A stretch of 56,444 nucleotides of DNA from an uncultured Lachnospiraceae bacterium (GTDB taxonomy: Bacteria; Bacillota; Clostridia; Lachnospirales; Lachnospiraceae). The number at the start of each line of letters is the position of its first letter. Within the stretch, counting starts at the first letter, position 1. Where the stretch lies: NCBI GenBank assembly GCA_947567595.1, contig CANOMQ010000027.1, forward strand, positions 1 through 56,444, given 5' to 3'. The position numbers and the translations under genes were made by a program. Positions 23,988 through 32,028 of this stretch are shown one piece after another. The notes beneath the pieces are model-generated. The model saw only the letters and a program-made list of their open reading frames with translations, searched no databases and was not told the origin of the DNA.

Positions 23988-25094
23988 GTGAAAATATTAG
24001 TTATAATTGGTGTTATAATATTAGTTATTATAGCTGCAATAAAATCTACAGTTAGACACAAAGTGGGTTATGTTTTATTTTTAGTATTATTTTTTTCATT
24101 TGCTAATCATGCCATATATGAGATAATTTCTGATATGCTTCAAAACGACCCAATAATTCAAAAGCTTTATGATCCTGTTTTGCCAATTGCTATTTTTTCT
24201 TATAGTATTATAGGCATTATTGAAGGGATAATAAGATTTTTTGATGATGAATTTACTTTTTGGGAATTAATATTAGATAGTTTCAAAAGTATTTGGAGGA
24301 AAATTTACTGTAAAAGAATAGGTGTTGTATTTTTAAAAGAAGAAAGCGAGGATGAATTAAAATTAGAAAATTTGAAATTAAAAAGGCAAGAAGCTTATGA
24401 TGAGGATAAATGGAAATTTGACCAAAACATTGAACGTATAAGTAAAGGGATATACGGAGAAAACCAGGTTGCTTTTGAATTAAAAAATAGTGGGGAAGAT
24501 ATGTATGTCTTACATGATATTTTATTAACATATAAAGAACAACCAAGTCCAGCTCAAATAGACTATTTAGTAGTTACACGAAAGCATGTTTATGTGATAG
24601 AAGTTAAAAACTGGAGTGGAAATATAGAGGTTGATAAAAAGGGGAATTTTAATCATATCGTAATAGATAAAAATAGGCTAATTCAGACAGGATCAGAATA
24701 TTCTCCAATCACACAAAATCAAAGGCATCTTGAGGCAGTAATAGGACTGGCAAAAGAAGGGATGAAAAGGAAATTAAGGAAAAAGATATTAGGAAAACCT
24801 TATTACAATGCTTTTAAATCTCTTGTGGTTTTTTCAAATGCTCGTTCTTATTTAGATATCGACAATGCTCCGGCGGAGACCAAAGAACAAATTCTTAAAA
24901 TAGATCAACTGATTTCATATATTCGCCGAAATAATTTTGGCATTGGGAGATACTGGAGTAATAATGAAATGTACGAAATAGCAAAATTCTATTTGGATAG
25001 AAATCAAACTAATAGACTTGATTACTTTAAGAAAGATGATAATGAAAATAAACAAAAAGATGTGGATAAGGTAAATTTTGAATCTGCAATTTAA
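23988..25094 (+). CDS. Membrane-anchored NERD-domain protein
   Basis: A 368-residue protein. Two or three hydrophobic segments lie at residues 1-20, 26-50 and 62-88, then a charged helical linker, and at about 150-290 a nuclease-related (NERD) domain: GENQVAFEL, then QIDYLVVTRKHVYVIEVKNW, in which D and E-x-K form the expected nuclease site. NERD proteins are thought to process nucleic acids; some belong to defence systems. The GTG start has AAAGGAG ten bases ahead, the same spacing as in the next gene. The DNA is markedly AT-rich compared with the transfer genes, a sign of separate acquisition. It may protect the host or element from incoming DNA, but this is inference. Confidence 0.8.
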   Translation: MKILVIIGVIILVIIAAIKSTVRHKVGYVLFLVLFFSFANHAIYEIISDMLQNDPIIQKLYDPVLPIAIFSYSIIGIIEGIIRFFDDEFTFWELILDSFKSIWRKIYCKRIGVVFLKEESEDELKLENLKLKRQEAYDEDKWKFDQNIERISKGIYGENQVAFELKNSGEDMYVLHDILLTYKEQPSPAQIDYLVVTRKHVYVIEVKNWSGNIEVDKKGNFNHIVIDKNRLIQTGSEYSPITQNQRHLEAVIGLAKEGMKRKLRKKILGKPYYNAFKSLVVFSNARSYLDIDNAPAETKEQILKIDQLISYIRRNNFGIGRYWSNNEMYEIAKFYLDRNQTNRLDYFKKDDNENKQKDVDKVNFESAI

Positions 25095-25148
25095 TTTAAG
25101 AAGCTTTTTAGACATGGATGAATCGTTTAAACAAGGAGAAACAATTTT

Positions 25149-25997
25149 ATGAATACACCAAAGAATATGATATTTTTAATAATCCTGCTCTGCGGAGGTG
25201 CTTTCTTTACTGGGTGCAGCAAAGAAAATGAAACCGCAACTGTTCAATCAGGTACATTATCGGTTATAAGGACGGAAGAGGATACTGGCGAAAAAAAAGG
25301 TAGTTTAATAAAGATTGATCCGTTTGAAAGACTGGATGCAGCGTTTACGGGCACAGCTCCGGATGCGAGCGCAGGTATTAAGTATTTAAAATCTGCTGAT
25401 TATCCAATGAATTATCATTTTGAAATCGAGCCAAAAGATAATTTAAGAAATGGTGATGTCATTAGAATGTATATTACAGATGAAAATGCAGAGCAAATTG
25501 CTAATGATAATGGATATACACTAACTGCGACAGAAAAGGAATTTATTGTAGATGGCGTTGATTACTATGTTGAGACTTTGGATCAGATAACGGAAGAACT
25601 GCAGAATGAAATGAATGAGAGAGCAGGAAGTTTTATTTCAGAAAATGTAGAAAAGTCTATGACGGGTGTAAATCTTGAAAGCTATGAATTTATTGGTAAC
25701 TATCTTTTAAATAAGAAAACAGACATATATAATACACAAAACCACTGTTTTTGTGTATACAAAGTAAACACATCATTTCCAAATGGAACATTATCATATT
25801 ATTATTGTACAGATTATAGATTTGTAGAGATACGACACGGTAGAGATAATAATTTTGTTGGAGGCGGTACTTATAACTCATTTTATATTGGTGAATATAG
25901 GTTTATTGGATATAAAACCCTAGATGAATTATACGAAGACTGTATTACGCAGTCACTTTTAGAGAATTATAGCTTAGAATCAGATGTTAAAAAATAA
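25149..25997 (+). CDS. Lipoprotein of unknown function
   Basis: A 282-residue protein with a lipoprotein signal peptide: hydrophobic core at residues 7-20 and lipobox FFTGC with the modified Cys at about residue 23. The mature part shows no family I recognise; it contains a segment AGIKYLKSADYPMNYHFEIEP resembling Ig-like or DUF5011-like domains and a Tyr/Asn-rich end. It follows the NERD gene by 54 bases, in equally AT-rich DNA, with the same ribosome-site spacing, and a terminator follows, so both are probably one transcript. Confidence 0.75.
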   Translation: MNTPKNMIFLIILLCGGAFFTGCSKENETATVQSGTLSVIRTEEDTGEKKGSLIKIDPFERLDAAFTGTAPDASAGIKYLKSADYPMNYHFEIEPKDNLRNGDVIRMYITDENAEQIANDNGYTLTATEKEFIVDGVDYYVETLDQITEELQNEMNERAGSFISENVEKSMTGVNLESYEFIGNYLLNKKTDIYNTQNHCFCVYKVNTSFPNGTLSYYYCTDYRFVEIRHGRDNNFVGGGTYNSFYIGEYRFIGYKTLDELYEDCITQSLLENYSLESDVKK

Positions 25998-26042
25998 AAA
26001 AGCTTATATATTTGTAAATATTATTCTATGATAAAAGTTACA

Positions 26043-26084
26043 AAAACAGGGATTTGATAGAACAAACTATCAAGTCCCTGTTTT
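26043..26084 (+). terminator. Rho-independent terminator after the lipoprotein gene
   Basis: An 18-bp stem with one G-T wobble (AAAACAGGGATTTGATAG pairing with CTATCAAGTCCCTGTTTT), loop of six bases, T-rich end. It is nearly symmetrical and could also stop transcription from the opposite side. Confidence 0.85.
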
Positions 26085-26155
26085 GTATAATGTTAGTTAA
26101 AAGCATCTTTTAATGTTTGTTTTTTCATATCGTACTTTCTTAGTATATAATTATT

Positions 26156-26599
26156 TTATCCTATTTTGAAACTTGATGATATTTGAGTGTTCAAGGTTGG
26201 TAACCCCGAGACTTCAGGTTCCTCTAAATTAGTATGTTTGTTCTTTTTATCTCTAAATAATTTGAATTCTATTAGTTCTTCGATTTCTAATTGATCTTCT
26301 TTAGAAAGTTGGTGAAAAGTATAAAGAAGGTGTTCTTCCTTTTCGTTTAATTTAATATTATTATGCTTATTAGCAGAATTTCCGGTAATGAGCCATTCCA
26401 TATCACATTTTAAAATTTGTGCAAGTTCATAAAATAAAACAACGGAAGGTACACGAGTTCCGTTTTCAATCTTACTTAGTGCACCCGAATCAATATTGTA
26501 TTCTTGAGATATATAGTTTTGAGTAAGACCTAATTCCTTGCGACATTGTTTGATTCTATTACCAACATCAACCATTGAGATATTTATATTTTTTTTCAT
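26156..26599 (-). CDS. XRE-family transcriptional regulator
   Basis: A 147-residue protein. A helix-turn-helix domain of the Cro/C1 type occupies residues 11-70 (IKQCRKELGLTQNYISQEYNIDSGALSKIENGTRVP). A C-terminal region of about 75 residues includes LSKEDQLEIEELIEFKL and ends SSSFKIG. The upstream DNA has a 12-bp inverted repeat over a divergent promoter, its likely operator. The last 15 codons are closely repeated in the pseudogene fragment at 26700-26884, so a duplicate or related regulator once stood upstream. Confidence 0.88.
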   Translation of the reverse strand: MKKNINISMVDVGNRIKQCRKELGLTQNYISQEYNIDSGALSKIENGTRVPSVVLFYELAQILKCDMEWLITGNSANKHNNIKLNEKEEHLLYTFHQLSKEDQLEIEELIEFKLFRDKKNKHTNLEEPEVSGLPTLNTQISSSFKIG

Positions 26600-26612
26600 A
26601 TCATCCCTTTCT

Positions 26613-26664
26613 TCTGCTAATAAGCATAAAATGTATTGACATTCGTCTTATTAGCAGATATACT
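26613..26664 (+). promoter_or_regulatory. Rightward promoter inside a 12-bp inverted-repeat operator
   Basis: TCTGCTAATAAG (26613-26624) and CTTATTAGCAGA (26647-26658) are perfect inverted copies. Between and beside them runs TTGACA (26636-26641), 17 bases, TATACT (26659-26664) on the plus strand. One operator half lies in the spacer of this promoter and the other just before the XRE gene on the minus strand, so XRE could control both directions. The rightward promoter has no intact gene directly behind it; the first is at 27063. Confidence 0.75.
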
Positions 26665-26699
26665 AACTATTAAAGAATATTAATTAGCCAATACAAAAA

Positions 26700-26884
26700 T
26701 TATTTAAACTTGAAACTTGATGATATTTGCTTGTTTGGAGTTAGCGACTCCGAGACTTCGGCTTCTGCTTGATGCATAATATTGCGTTTACCTCGTTCAT
26801 CCACTTGTACATAAAGTTCCAAAAGTTTTTGCTGTTGCGGATCTAGCTTTGAAGTAAATTCTATGTCTGAAAATGTAAAAGTAA
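26700..26884 (-). pseudogene. C-terminal fragment of a second XRE-type regulator
   Basis: On the minus strand the frame reads about 58 residues ending VSESLTPNKQISSSFKFK then stop, matching the end of the XRE protein at 26156 (VSGLPTLNTQISSSFKIG). The helix-turn-helix part is missing and no start codon with a ribosome site is present. The rest of the 26600-27062 gap holds the operator and promoter region and AT-rich DNA without a gene. Confidence 0.75.
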
Positions 26885-27062
26885 ACCGTTGTTAATATAA
26901 AAAAGTACCAAAATAAAAGATATTTCTGCAAAAATATCCCTAAAGTACACAATAGCGAAAAACAAAGCAAAATCCGCTATTTTTATTTTAACTAAATAAC
27001 TTTAAAAAGTAAAGGCAAATATTTACAAGAAGGGAAAAAAGAAAGGATTCAAGGAATAACAA

Positions 27063-27305
27063 ATGAAAAAAATACTCTCAGACTGGAGCAAGGCAATTAA
27101 ACATGCAATGATTGACCAGGATATGGACATCAATGATATTGCTGAAAAATTCCACTGGACGCCGCAATACGTGAGCGGTCTAATCAATGGAAGGATCTAT
27201 TTTATTGAGCCTGTGAATCGCCTGAGCGTATTTTTTAATATTGAAATTCCGCCGGAAAATTCTACGTTGGCAGTGGATAGAAGGGAAAGCAATGCGCAGC
27301 ATTAA
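27063..27305 (+). CDS. Small helix-turn-helix protein
   Basis: An 80-residue protein. Residues 10-55 look like a Cro/C1-type helix-turn-helix (DMDINDIAEKFHWTPQYVSGLINGR). It may regulate the recombinase or transfer genes, as small regulators near integrases often do, but nothing in the sequence shows the target. It overlaps the next gene by 14 bases. The only promoter seen upstream is the one in the XRE operator, 400 bases away. Confidence 0.7.
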   Translation: MKKILSDWSKAIKHAMIDQDMDINDIAEKFHWTPQYVSGLINGRIYFIEPVNRLSVFFNIEIPPENSTLAVDRRESNAQH

Positions 27306-27678
27306 TGCAATTATGAAATGGAATGCAGTTGACACCATCATATTTTCAATCGAGAAATTCATATCAAAAGCTGCCGACGAAGTGAACGAAGCAAAAGACG
27401 AGCTGCCTGTTCCGGAGGAAATGATTGCGGCGGCAACGAAGGAGCTGCAGGAGGAGAACGAGGAGCTAAAGCAATACCGCATACCAGGTTATCTGATAGA
27501 GCATGGCAGAACCTATGAATGTCCTGCCTGCGGAAGGAAAATATCATCCGAAGAGATAGAAGGCTTAAAAAGCAAAACCGTAAAATACTGTAACAATTGC
27601 GGAAAACGCATCATGCTATCAAAAATATCGTCCTATGCAAAAAATTACGCCAATAATTTGGTCAACAAGCACGAATGA
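27292..27678 (+). CDS. Zinc-ribbon protein of unknown function
   Basis: A 128-residue protein: N-terminal helix, an acidic coiled coil at about residues 28-62 (ATKELQEENEELKQYR), then a zinc ribbon CPACGRK ... YCNNCGKR at about 79-107. AAGGG lies six bases before ATG 27292, inside the previous gene, so translation is probably coupled. Likely a DNA- or protein-binding accessory protein; no family name can be given. Confidence 0.7.
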   Translation: MRSINAIMKWNAVDTIIFSIEKFISKAADEVNEAKDELPVPEEMIAAATKELQEENEELKQYRIPGYLIEHGRTYECPACGRKISSEEIEGLKSKTVKYCNNCGKRIMLSKISSYAKNYANNLVNKHE

Positions 27679-27699
27679 CCAGTTATTATATAACCTGAA

Positions 27700-28000
27700 C
27701 ATTGACAAATTACCTATAGCAATAGGTACATATAAAGTCCGGAAACGTCCTTCATATTGAGAGTTTATGCATTTATGCCTATACAAAACCGTATACAGCA
27801 GGCGCTTAGCCTGTTGATGCAGCTTCTGGGTTCGTTGCTGTTTAGATGCATCAGGGGTACATGGTAACACTCCGTAGTCGATGATATATGAATGAATAGA
27901 ATAATGATACTCCCGCGTTGAACGCTTCACAGCATTGCGCGGCGCACCCACAGGCATGGGACGGGGTGAGATTCCCGTGGAGCTGACCAACAGCCGCCGG
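27700..28000. other. Structured region without a clear gene
   Basis: No convincing gene is seen here on either strand; a minus-strand frame stays open for 173 codons but has no ribosome site or recognisable motif. Hairpins are frequent: TACCTAT/ATAGGTA near 27710-27730, CAGCAGGC/GCCTGTTG near 27797-27818, GATGCAGC/GCTG...TGCATC near 27815-27852, and ACGGG/CCCGT near 27961-27979. GC content rises strongly towards 27930-28000. It could be a structured RNA gene or a recombination site region ahead of the recombinase. Confidence 0.5.
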
Positions 28001-28001
28001 C

Positions 28002-28112
28002 ATATTAGTCTTTTTAAAGTGGCGTAAAAACCACAAAAAAATTCATTGGACAAGATGTGGCAGACATTCTTCTCCCCAATCGGAATGTCCGTCACTTTAA
28101 GAAGACTAATAT
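28002..28112. repeat. 20-bp inverted repeat around a nested hairpin
   Basis: Arms at 28002-28021 and 28093-28112 (ATATTAGTC... and ...GACTAATAT) match with one mismatch. Inside, GACATTC and GAATGTC form a second stem near 28061-28087. The structure lies 63 bases before the small gene ahead of the serine recombinase. Confidence 0.8.
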
Positions 28113-28174
28113 TTTTAGCACATTTTTTTGGAAACAACATATGATAGATTGAGGTATCAGGAGGTGCAGCAGTT

Positions 28175-28288
28175 ATGAGTCAGGAGAAGAAAAATATAAT
28201 CGAACATATAATCAGTCTGCTTGTACAGGAAAATCAGATCACACCAATGGAACAATTGATGATGTTGGAAACCTTAAAGAAAGAGTGA
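28175..28288 (+). CDS. 37-residue protein ahead of the recombinase
   Basis: A 37-residue peptide starting MSQEKKNIIEHIISLLVQEN and ending LMMLETLKKE, with AGGAGG ten bases before the ATG. It is predicted helical. The recombinase starts ten bases after its stop, so the two are co-translated. Its ITPMEQLMMLETLKK end resembles short oligomerisation (SHOCT-like) helices. It may help or limit the recombinase, for example as a directionality factor, but this is a guess from position only. Confidence 0.6.
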   Translation: MSQEKKNIIEHIISLLVQENQITPMEQLMMLETLKKE

Positions 28289-28298
28289 GCAAAACAGA

Positions 28299-30149
28299 AT
28301 GGAACGTTTAAGAGCCGTAGCTGCTTGCCGCTGCAGCACAGAGGAGGAAAGTCAAAAGGATGCGCTCATGCAGCAGGTAAAAGAGGCGAAAGCCTGTATT
28401 GCCGACATGGGCTGGCTGTTGGTTGACACTTATGTGGAGGCGAAAAGCGGTACAACCGTCAAAGGGCGCAAGGAATATAACAGGCTGTTTGAAGATTTGG
28501 ATAAAGATAAGTTTGACATCATTGTGATAAAAAGTCAAGACAGGCTTATGCGCAATACGAAGGACTGGTATATCTTTTTGGACAAAATGCAGAAAAACAA
28601 AAAGCAGCTCTACATGTATTTGGAGCGCAAATTTTATACGCCTGACGACGCACTTATTACAGGCATAAAAGCCATACTTGCCGAAGAATATAGCCGGGAT
28701 TTGAGCAAAAAAATCAACAATGCGCATAAGAACAGACAGGCAGACGGGAGTCATTTTGTGATTACAAATGCTACATATGGTTATAAGAAAAATGAGGACA
28801 AACGAATTGTGATTGATGAAACAGATGCTCCGCTGGTCAGATTAATCTTTGAATTAGCCGCCGAAGGTCACGGCACTTACATTATATCAAGGGTTTTATA
28901 CCAAAAAGGCTTTCGTAACAGACAAGGAAATATGATTGGACCGGCTACGATCCGCAGGATTATCAAAAATCCGATTTATGTCGGCGACATTATTCAAAAC
29001 AAGAGGCACTTTGATTTTGAGAGCAAACAGGTATATAATAATCCTGAAAGTGATTGGATTATACATAAAAATGCAATACCTGCGATTGTATCACGTGAGT
29101 TGTTTGCCAGTGCGAATGCCTCTCTGAAAAAGAGAGCGGTCAGTAATGCTTTTGAGGATTCAGTAGAAGGAGCTGTCGTTCATAAGAAAGCGTTCCTGTC
29201 ATCAAAGGTATGGTGTGGATTGTGCGGGCAGCCTTTTTATAGATGTACTCGTAAGCGTACGGATGGAACAATCATTGCGGAGTGGAAATGTTTATCCTAT
29301 GTGCAGCATGGCAGAACGGCAGTGTACCGGAAACAAAAAAGGGAACGCGAAATTCCTCAGACAAATGGCGCAGGCTGTGATAATATCCATATCAATGAAG
29401 ACAAAATGTATCATGCGCTTACGGAATTGTGCCAGGGATATAATGACGGATTTTCAAAGGAGGACTTGACACAGGCTACATTGACTATTTTAGAAAAAGT
29501 TATCCGTACAAATGAAACAGGAAGCAGACGCAGTGAATTGACGGAATTAATAAAGAAATATGAGAAACAGAAAGAGATTTTGCTTGATAAGCTGCTTGAG
29601 GGCGTTATATCGGACAGCGATTATAAAAAGAAGGCTGCAAAAGTTGAGGAATGTTTGGATAAGGCACAAAAGGATATGGAGGCGCTCAGAGATGCAATGG
29701 ATTTGGTCAGTAACACTAAGGTACGGTTAGATGGTATCAAAAAGTCTTTGGAGGAGTCAATTGTTGATAAGGCAAAGGTAGAAGATGTTTCTGTGTACAT
29801 TAAAAAAATTGAAGTTTTTCCTCAAGATATAAAAGTTTATTTTGACTATACAAAGCTTATAGACTTAAAAAATTCGCAATTATATAAAGTCCTTGACGCG
29901 CGGGAGTTTGTGCGGAGCATTTCCAGCAGGGAGGTCTGCAGCGGAAACAGGAGAGTAATTGAGGATGAAAAAGACGAAATAATCAGCATGATGAAAATAA
30001 ATCCCAAAATCACGGCAAAAGCGATTGCCGGCTTAAAGCGGTGCGCGCTTAGTCGCATAAACAGACGGATTGACGAATTGAAAAAAGAGGGGAAAATACA
30101 GTACAGCACACCGAATGGCAAGGGACATTGGATTGTAAAGGATATATGA
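28299..30149 (+). CDS. Large serine recombinase (ICE integrase)
   Basis: A 616-residue recombinase. The N-terminal catalytic domain has the active serine S13 in ACRCSTEEESQ and the arginines of the resolvase fold (SQDRLMRN near residue 85). A recombinase domain follows (GYKKNEDKRIVIDE to NPIYVGDIIQNKR), then a zinc-ribbon-like segment (CGLCGQPFYRC ... C), a coiled coil at about 415-470, and a C-terminal winged-helix-like region (INPKITAKAIAGLKRCALSRINRRI). It would integrate and excise the element through short att sites. It is the last gene before the right junction, the usual place. No tyrosine integrase is present in the window. Confidence 0.95.
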   Translation: MERLRAVAACRCSTEEESQKDALMQQVKEAKACIADMGWLLVDTYVEAKSGTTVKGRKEYNRLFEDLDKDKFDIIVIKSQDRLMRNTKDWYIFLDKMQKNKKQLYMYLERKFYTPDDALITGIKAILAEEYSRDLSKKINNAHKNRQADGSHFVITNATYGYKKNEDKRIVIDETDAPLVRLIFELAAEGHGTYIISRVLYQKGFRNRQGNMIGPATIRRIIKNPIYVGDIIQNKRHFDFESKQVYNNPESDWIIHKNAIPAIVSRELFASANASLKKRAVSNAFEDSVEGAVVHKKAFLSSKVWCGLCGQPFYRCTRKRTDGTIIAEWKCLSYVQHGRTAVYRKQKREREIPQTNGAGCDNIHINEDKMYHALTELCQGYNDGFSKEDLTQATLTILEKVIRTNETGSRRSELTELIKKYEKQKEILLDKLLEGVISDSDYKKKAAKVEECLDKAQKDMEALRDAMDLVSNTKVRLDGIKKSLEESIVDKAKVEDVSVYIKKIEVFPQDIKVYFDYTKLIDLKNSQLYKVLDAREFVRSISSREVCSGNRRVIEDEKDEIISMMKINPKITAKAIAGLKRCALSRINRRIDELKKEGKIQYSTPNGKGHWIVKDI

Positions 30150-30204
30150 TAAAAGTGGGTTTGGATACCTGCTTTTATCATAAAAAATCGCAGGTAAATA
30201 CCTG
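30145..30204. other. Probable right attachment site (attR)
   Basis: The recombinase stop overlaps an 11-bp inverted repeat TATGATAAAAG / CTTTTATCATA (30145-30155, 30172-30182). Next to it CAGGTAAATACCTG (30191-30204) is a near palindrome with an AA centre, as expected for the crossover point of a serine recombinase. The ABC permease frame becomes unusual exactly here. The precise crossover base pair needs the other end of the element. Confidence 0.65.
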
Positions 30205-30936
30205 ACTTCCATAAATAATCAAATACCCAAGCCCCCGCCTTCCGGCAAGAAATTCACCAATAATCACCCCGACAAGCGCAAGCCCGATATTGACCTTCGA
30301 AAGCGAAATAAACGTCGGAATATTCCCCGGAAAAACGACTTTGGTAAATGCCTGCATTTTCGTCCCGCCAAGCGTCTCAATCAGCTTCAGCCGTTCCGGA
30401 TCCGTCTGCGAAAATGACTGGTATAAATTCAGAATACACCCAAAAATCCCGACCGACATACCGCACAAAATAATTGTGCGCAGCCCTGTGCCAAGCCATA
30501 CGATAATTAACGGCGCAAGCGCTGACTTCGGAAGGCTGTTCAACACAATCAGAAACGGCTCAAACAATTTCCCAAGCGACGGATAAAACCAAAAAAACGT
30601 GGCAATCAGCAGCGAAAATAAAATAATCAGCAAAAAGCTGATGCCTGACTCAAACAGCGTAATCCCGATATGGTTCAACAGCGATTTGTCCTTTATATCG
30701 TGTATAAACAGCGCGCCGATTTCACTCGGGGAACTGAAGTAAAATTTATCAATCCACCCAAGCTCTGACGCAATCTGCCAAAGTGCCAAAAAGGCGGCAA
30801 AGAGGAGAATGCGGCTCCAAAAAATGGTCTGTCTGGTGCGCTTTTGGTGTTTGATAAACTGCTGCTGCCCAAGTGTTTCCGCCGCAGCGATAATGCTGTA
30901 GCTTTTTTTACAATGTTCACATGTCTGTATTTTCAT
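30178..30936 (-). pseudogene. SsuC-like ABC permease, C terminus cut by the ICE
   Basis: The remaining 252 residues are a permease of the NitT/TauT (SsuC) family: membrane segments near residues 35-52, 92-118, 125-145, 150-170 and 205-225, with the cytosolic coupling loop ETLGGTKMQAFTKVVFPGNIPT. Family members continue about 40 residues past GRRGLGYLIIYGSQVF with a last membrane helix; here the frame reads FTCDFL and stops, the last codons coming from the ICE end. The start ATG at 30936 overlaps the ATPase gene by 20 bases. An N-terminal CEHCKK motif is unusual. Transport is probably lost while the ICE is in place. Confidence 0.85.
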
Positions 30937-31705
30937 CCTGCATTTCCCTCCATATTTGATCGAAATATTCCTGAAACAGCTTTGAGGTGCGTACCTCGTC
31001 CCTGCTGATACCATTCCTTTCAAATTCTATCGGAATAATATCCTTTATACTGCAAGGCGGCTTTGTGAGCAAAATTACCACGTCCGCCATCGACACTGCC
31101 TCTGAAATATCGTGTGTGACAAGGATTGCCGTCTTTTGCTCGGATTTGATAATATCACGTACGTCGGCGGAAATGCGAAGTCGCGTTTGATAGTCAAGCG
31201 CGCTGAACGGCTCATCTAAAAGCAGCAAATCGGGGCGCGTGGCAAGCGTGCGGATTAAGGCAATGCGCTGCCGCATACCGCCAGAGAGTGCAGAGGGCTT
31301 TTTGTTTTTGGTATCGGAAAGCTTATATTTTTCAAGCAGCTCGTCAACCAGCGCAAGGTTTTCGGGCGTTTTGGTCTTTTGGATTTCCAGCCCGAGCAGG
31401 ATGTTGTGGTAAACGTCGCGCCATTCGAGCAGATGGTCATGCTGGAGCATATATCCGACCTTGGGCGCGTTGAAATCGTCGGAATAGAACGTGATATAAC
31501 CGCCGACTGGCTTTAACAGACCGGAAATCAGGGATAAAATGGTGGACTTGCCGCAGCCGCTTGGACCGACCAAAGCCACAAACGAGCCTTTTTCTACATG
31601 GAAATGAATATCGCTTAACACGGAAACCTCTCCGAGGACGCTGTAATATGAGAAGGAAACGTGCTCCAAGCGCAGAAAGGATTTATTGGAAGGGTTGCCT
31701 TGCAT
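30917..31705 (-). CDS. SsuB/TauB-like ABC transporter ATPase
   Basis: A 262-residue ATPase. Walker A GPSGCGKST at about residues 43-51, signature LSGGMRQR near 138-145, Walker B LLLLDEPF near 158-165, and the H-loop histidine in VTHD near 198. This is the energy subunit of an importer of the NitT/TauT type (sulfonates, nitrate, pyrimidine precursors); the substrate cannot be told because no binding protein gene lies in the window. It is co-transcribed with the cut permease downstream. The 320 bases upstream hold no gene apart from the BlaI promoter region. Confidence 0.9.
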   Translation of the reverse strand: MQGNPSNKSFLRLEHVSFSYYSVLGEVSVLSDIHFHVEKGSFVALVGPSGCGKSTILSLISGLLKPVGGYITFYSDDFNAPKVGYMLQHDHLLEWRDVYHNILLGLEIQKTKTPENLALVDELLEKYKLSDTKNKKPSALSGGMRQRIALIRTLATRPDLLLLDEPFSALDYQTRLRISADVRDIIKSEQKTAILVTHDISEAVSMADVVILLTKPPCSIKDIIPIEFERNGISRDEVRTSKLFQEYFDQIWREMQDENTDM

Positions 31706-31926
31706 TGTGACCGCCGCCTCTCAAATGAAATGGAATTATAAAATATTATATGAGGGAGCGGGGGAAGCGTGCGCGTCGTTTATGGTTGACATGAAAAAAG
31801 GTATCAGTGATAAGGATAACAGGGCGAATCATACGATATGAGAGACCATGACGGGAATGGAGGATTGATATGGACAGGCAGGATCTGACGGAAATATCAA
31901 GAAATAATTAGAATTTTAACGATTAC

Positions 31927-31983
31927 TTGACAAAAATGGTCTAATGCGTTAAACTAAAATAAAGTTTAATGCATTAGACCATT
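31927..31983 (+). promoter_or_regulatory. Promoter and 21-bp inverted-repeat operator of blaI/blaR-like genes
   Basis: TTGACA (31927-31932), 17 bases, TAAACT (31950-31955). Inverted 21-base arms with one mismatch lie at 31935-31955 and 31963-31983, covering the -10 box and start site. Each arm has a TAATGC(G/A)TTA centre. BlaI-type repressors bind such dyads, so this is the probable autoregulated operator. Confidence 0.8.
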
Positions 31984-32028
31984 TATTGTTATTATGAAAA
32001 AAGCAAGAAAACCACAGGGAGGTGCCAA

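Larger units (their letters stand above)
1..30197 (+). mobile_element. Integrative conjugative element, right part
   Basis: One element spans the window start to the junction near 30197. It contains, co-oriented, the coupling protein, VirB6- and VirB4-like proteins, an M23 hydrolase, topoisomerase III, MobC, a relaxase and, last, a large serine recombinase, which is the usual layout of Gram-positive (MPF-FATA type) conjugative elements with Maff2, DUF4315 and DUF4366 genes. The right boundary is inferred because the ABC permease on the other side loses its C terminus exactly there. The left end and the other half of the permease gene are not in the window. Base composition varies inside: about 23880-26900 is clearly AT-richer than the transfer genes. 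Confidence 0.93.

Noticed and set aside
27619-28140. Minus-strand open frame of 173 codons
   Set aside because: No ribosome site, no recognisable motif, and it runs through hairpin-rich DNA; kept only as an alternative explanation of the structured region.
30050-30058. GTCGCATAA, half of the 18-bp palindrome, in the recombinase gene
   Set aside because: Only nine bases, no partner half, in conserved coding sequence; consistent with chance.
30145-30182. Terminator after the recombinase
   Set aside because: The 11-bp inverted repeat is followed by A, not T, on the plus strand; it fits an attachment-site arm better.
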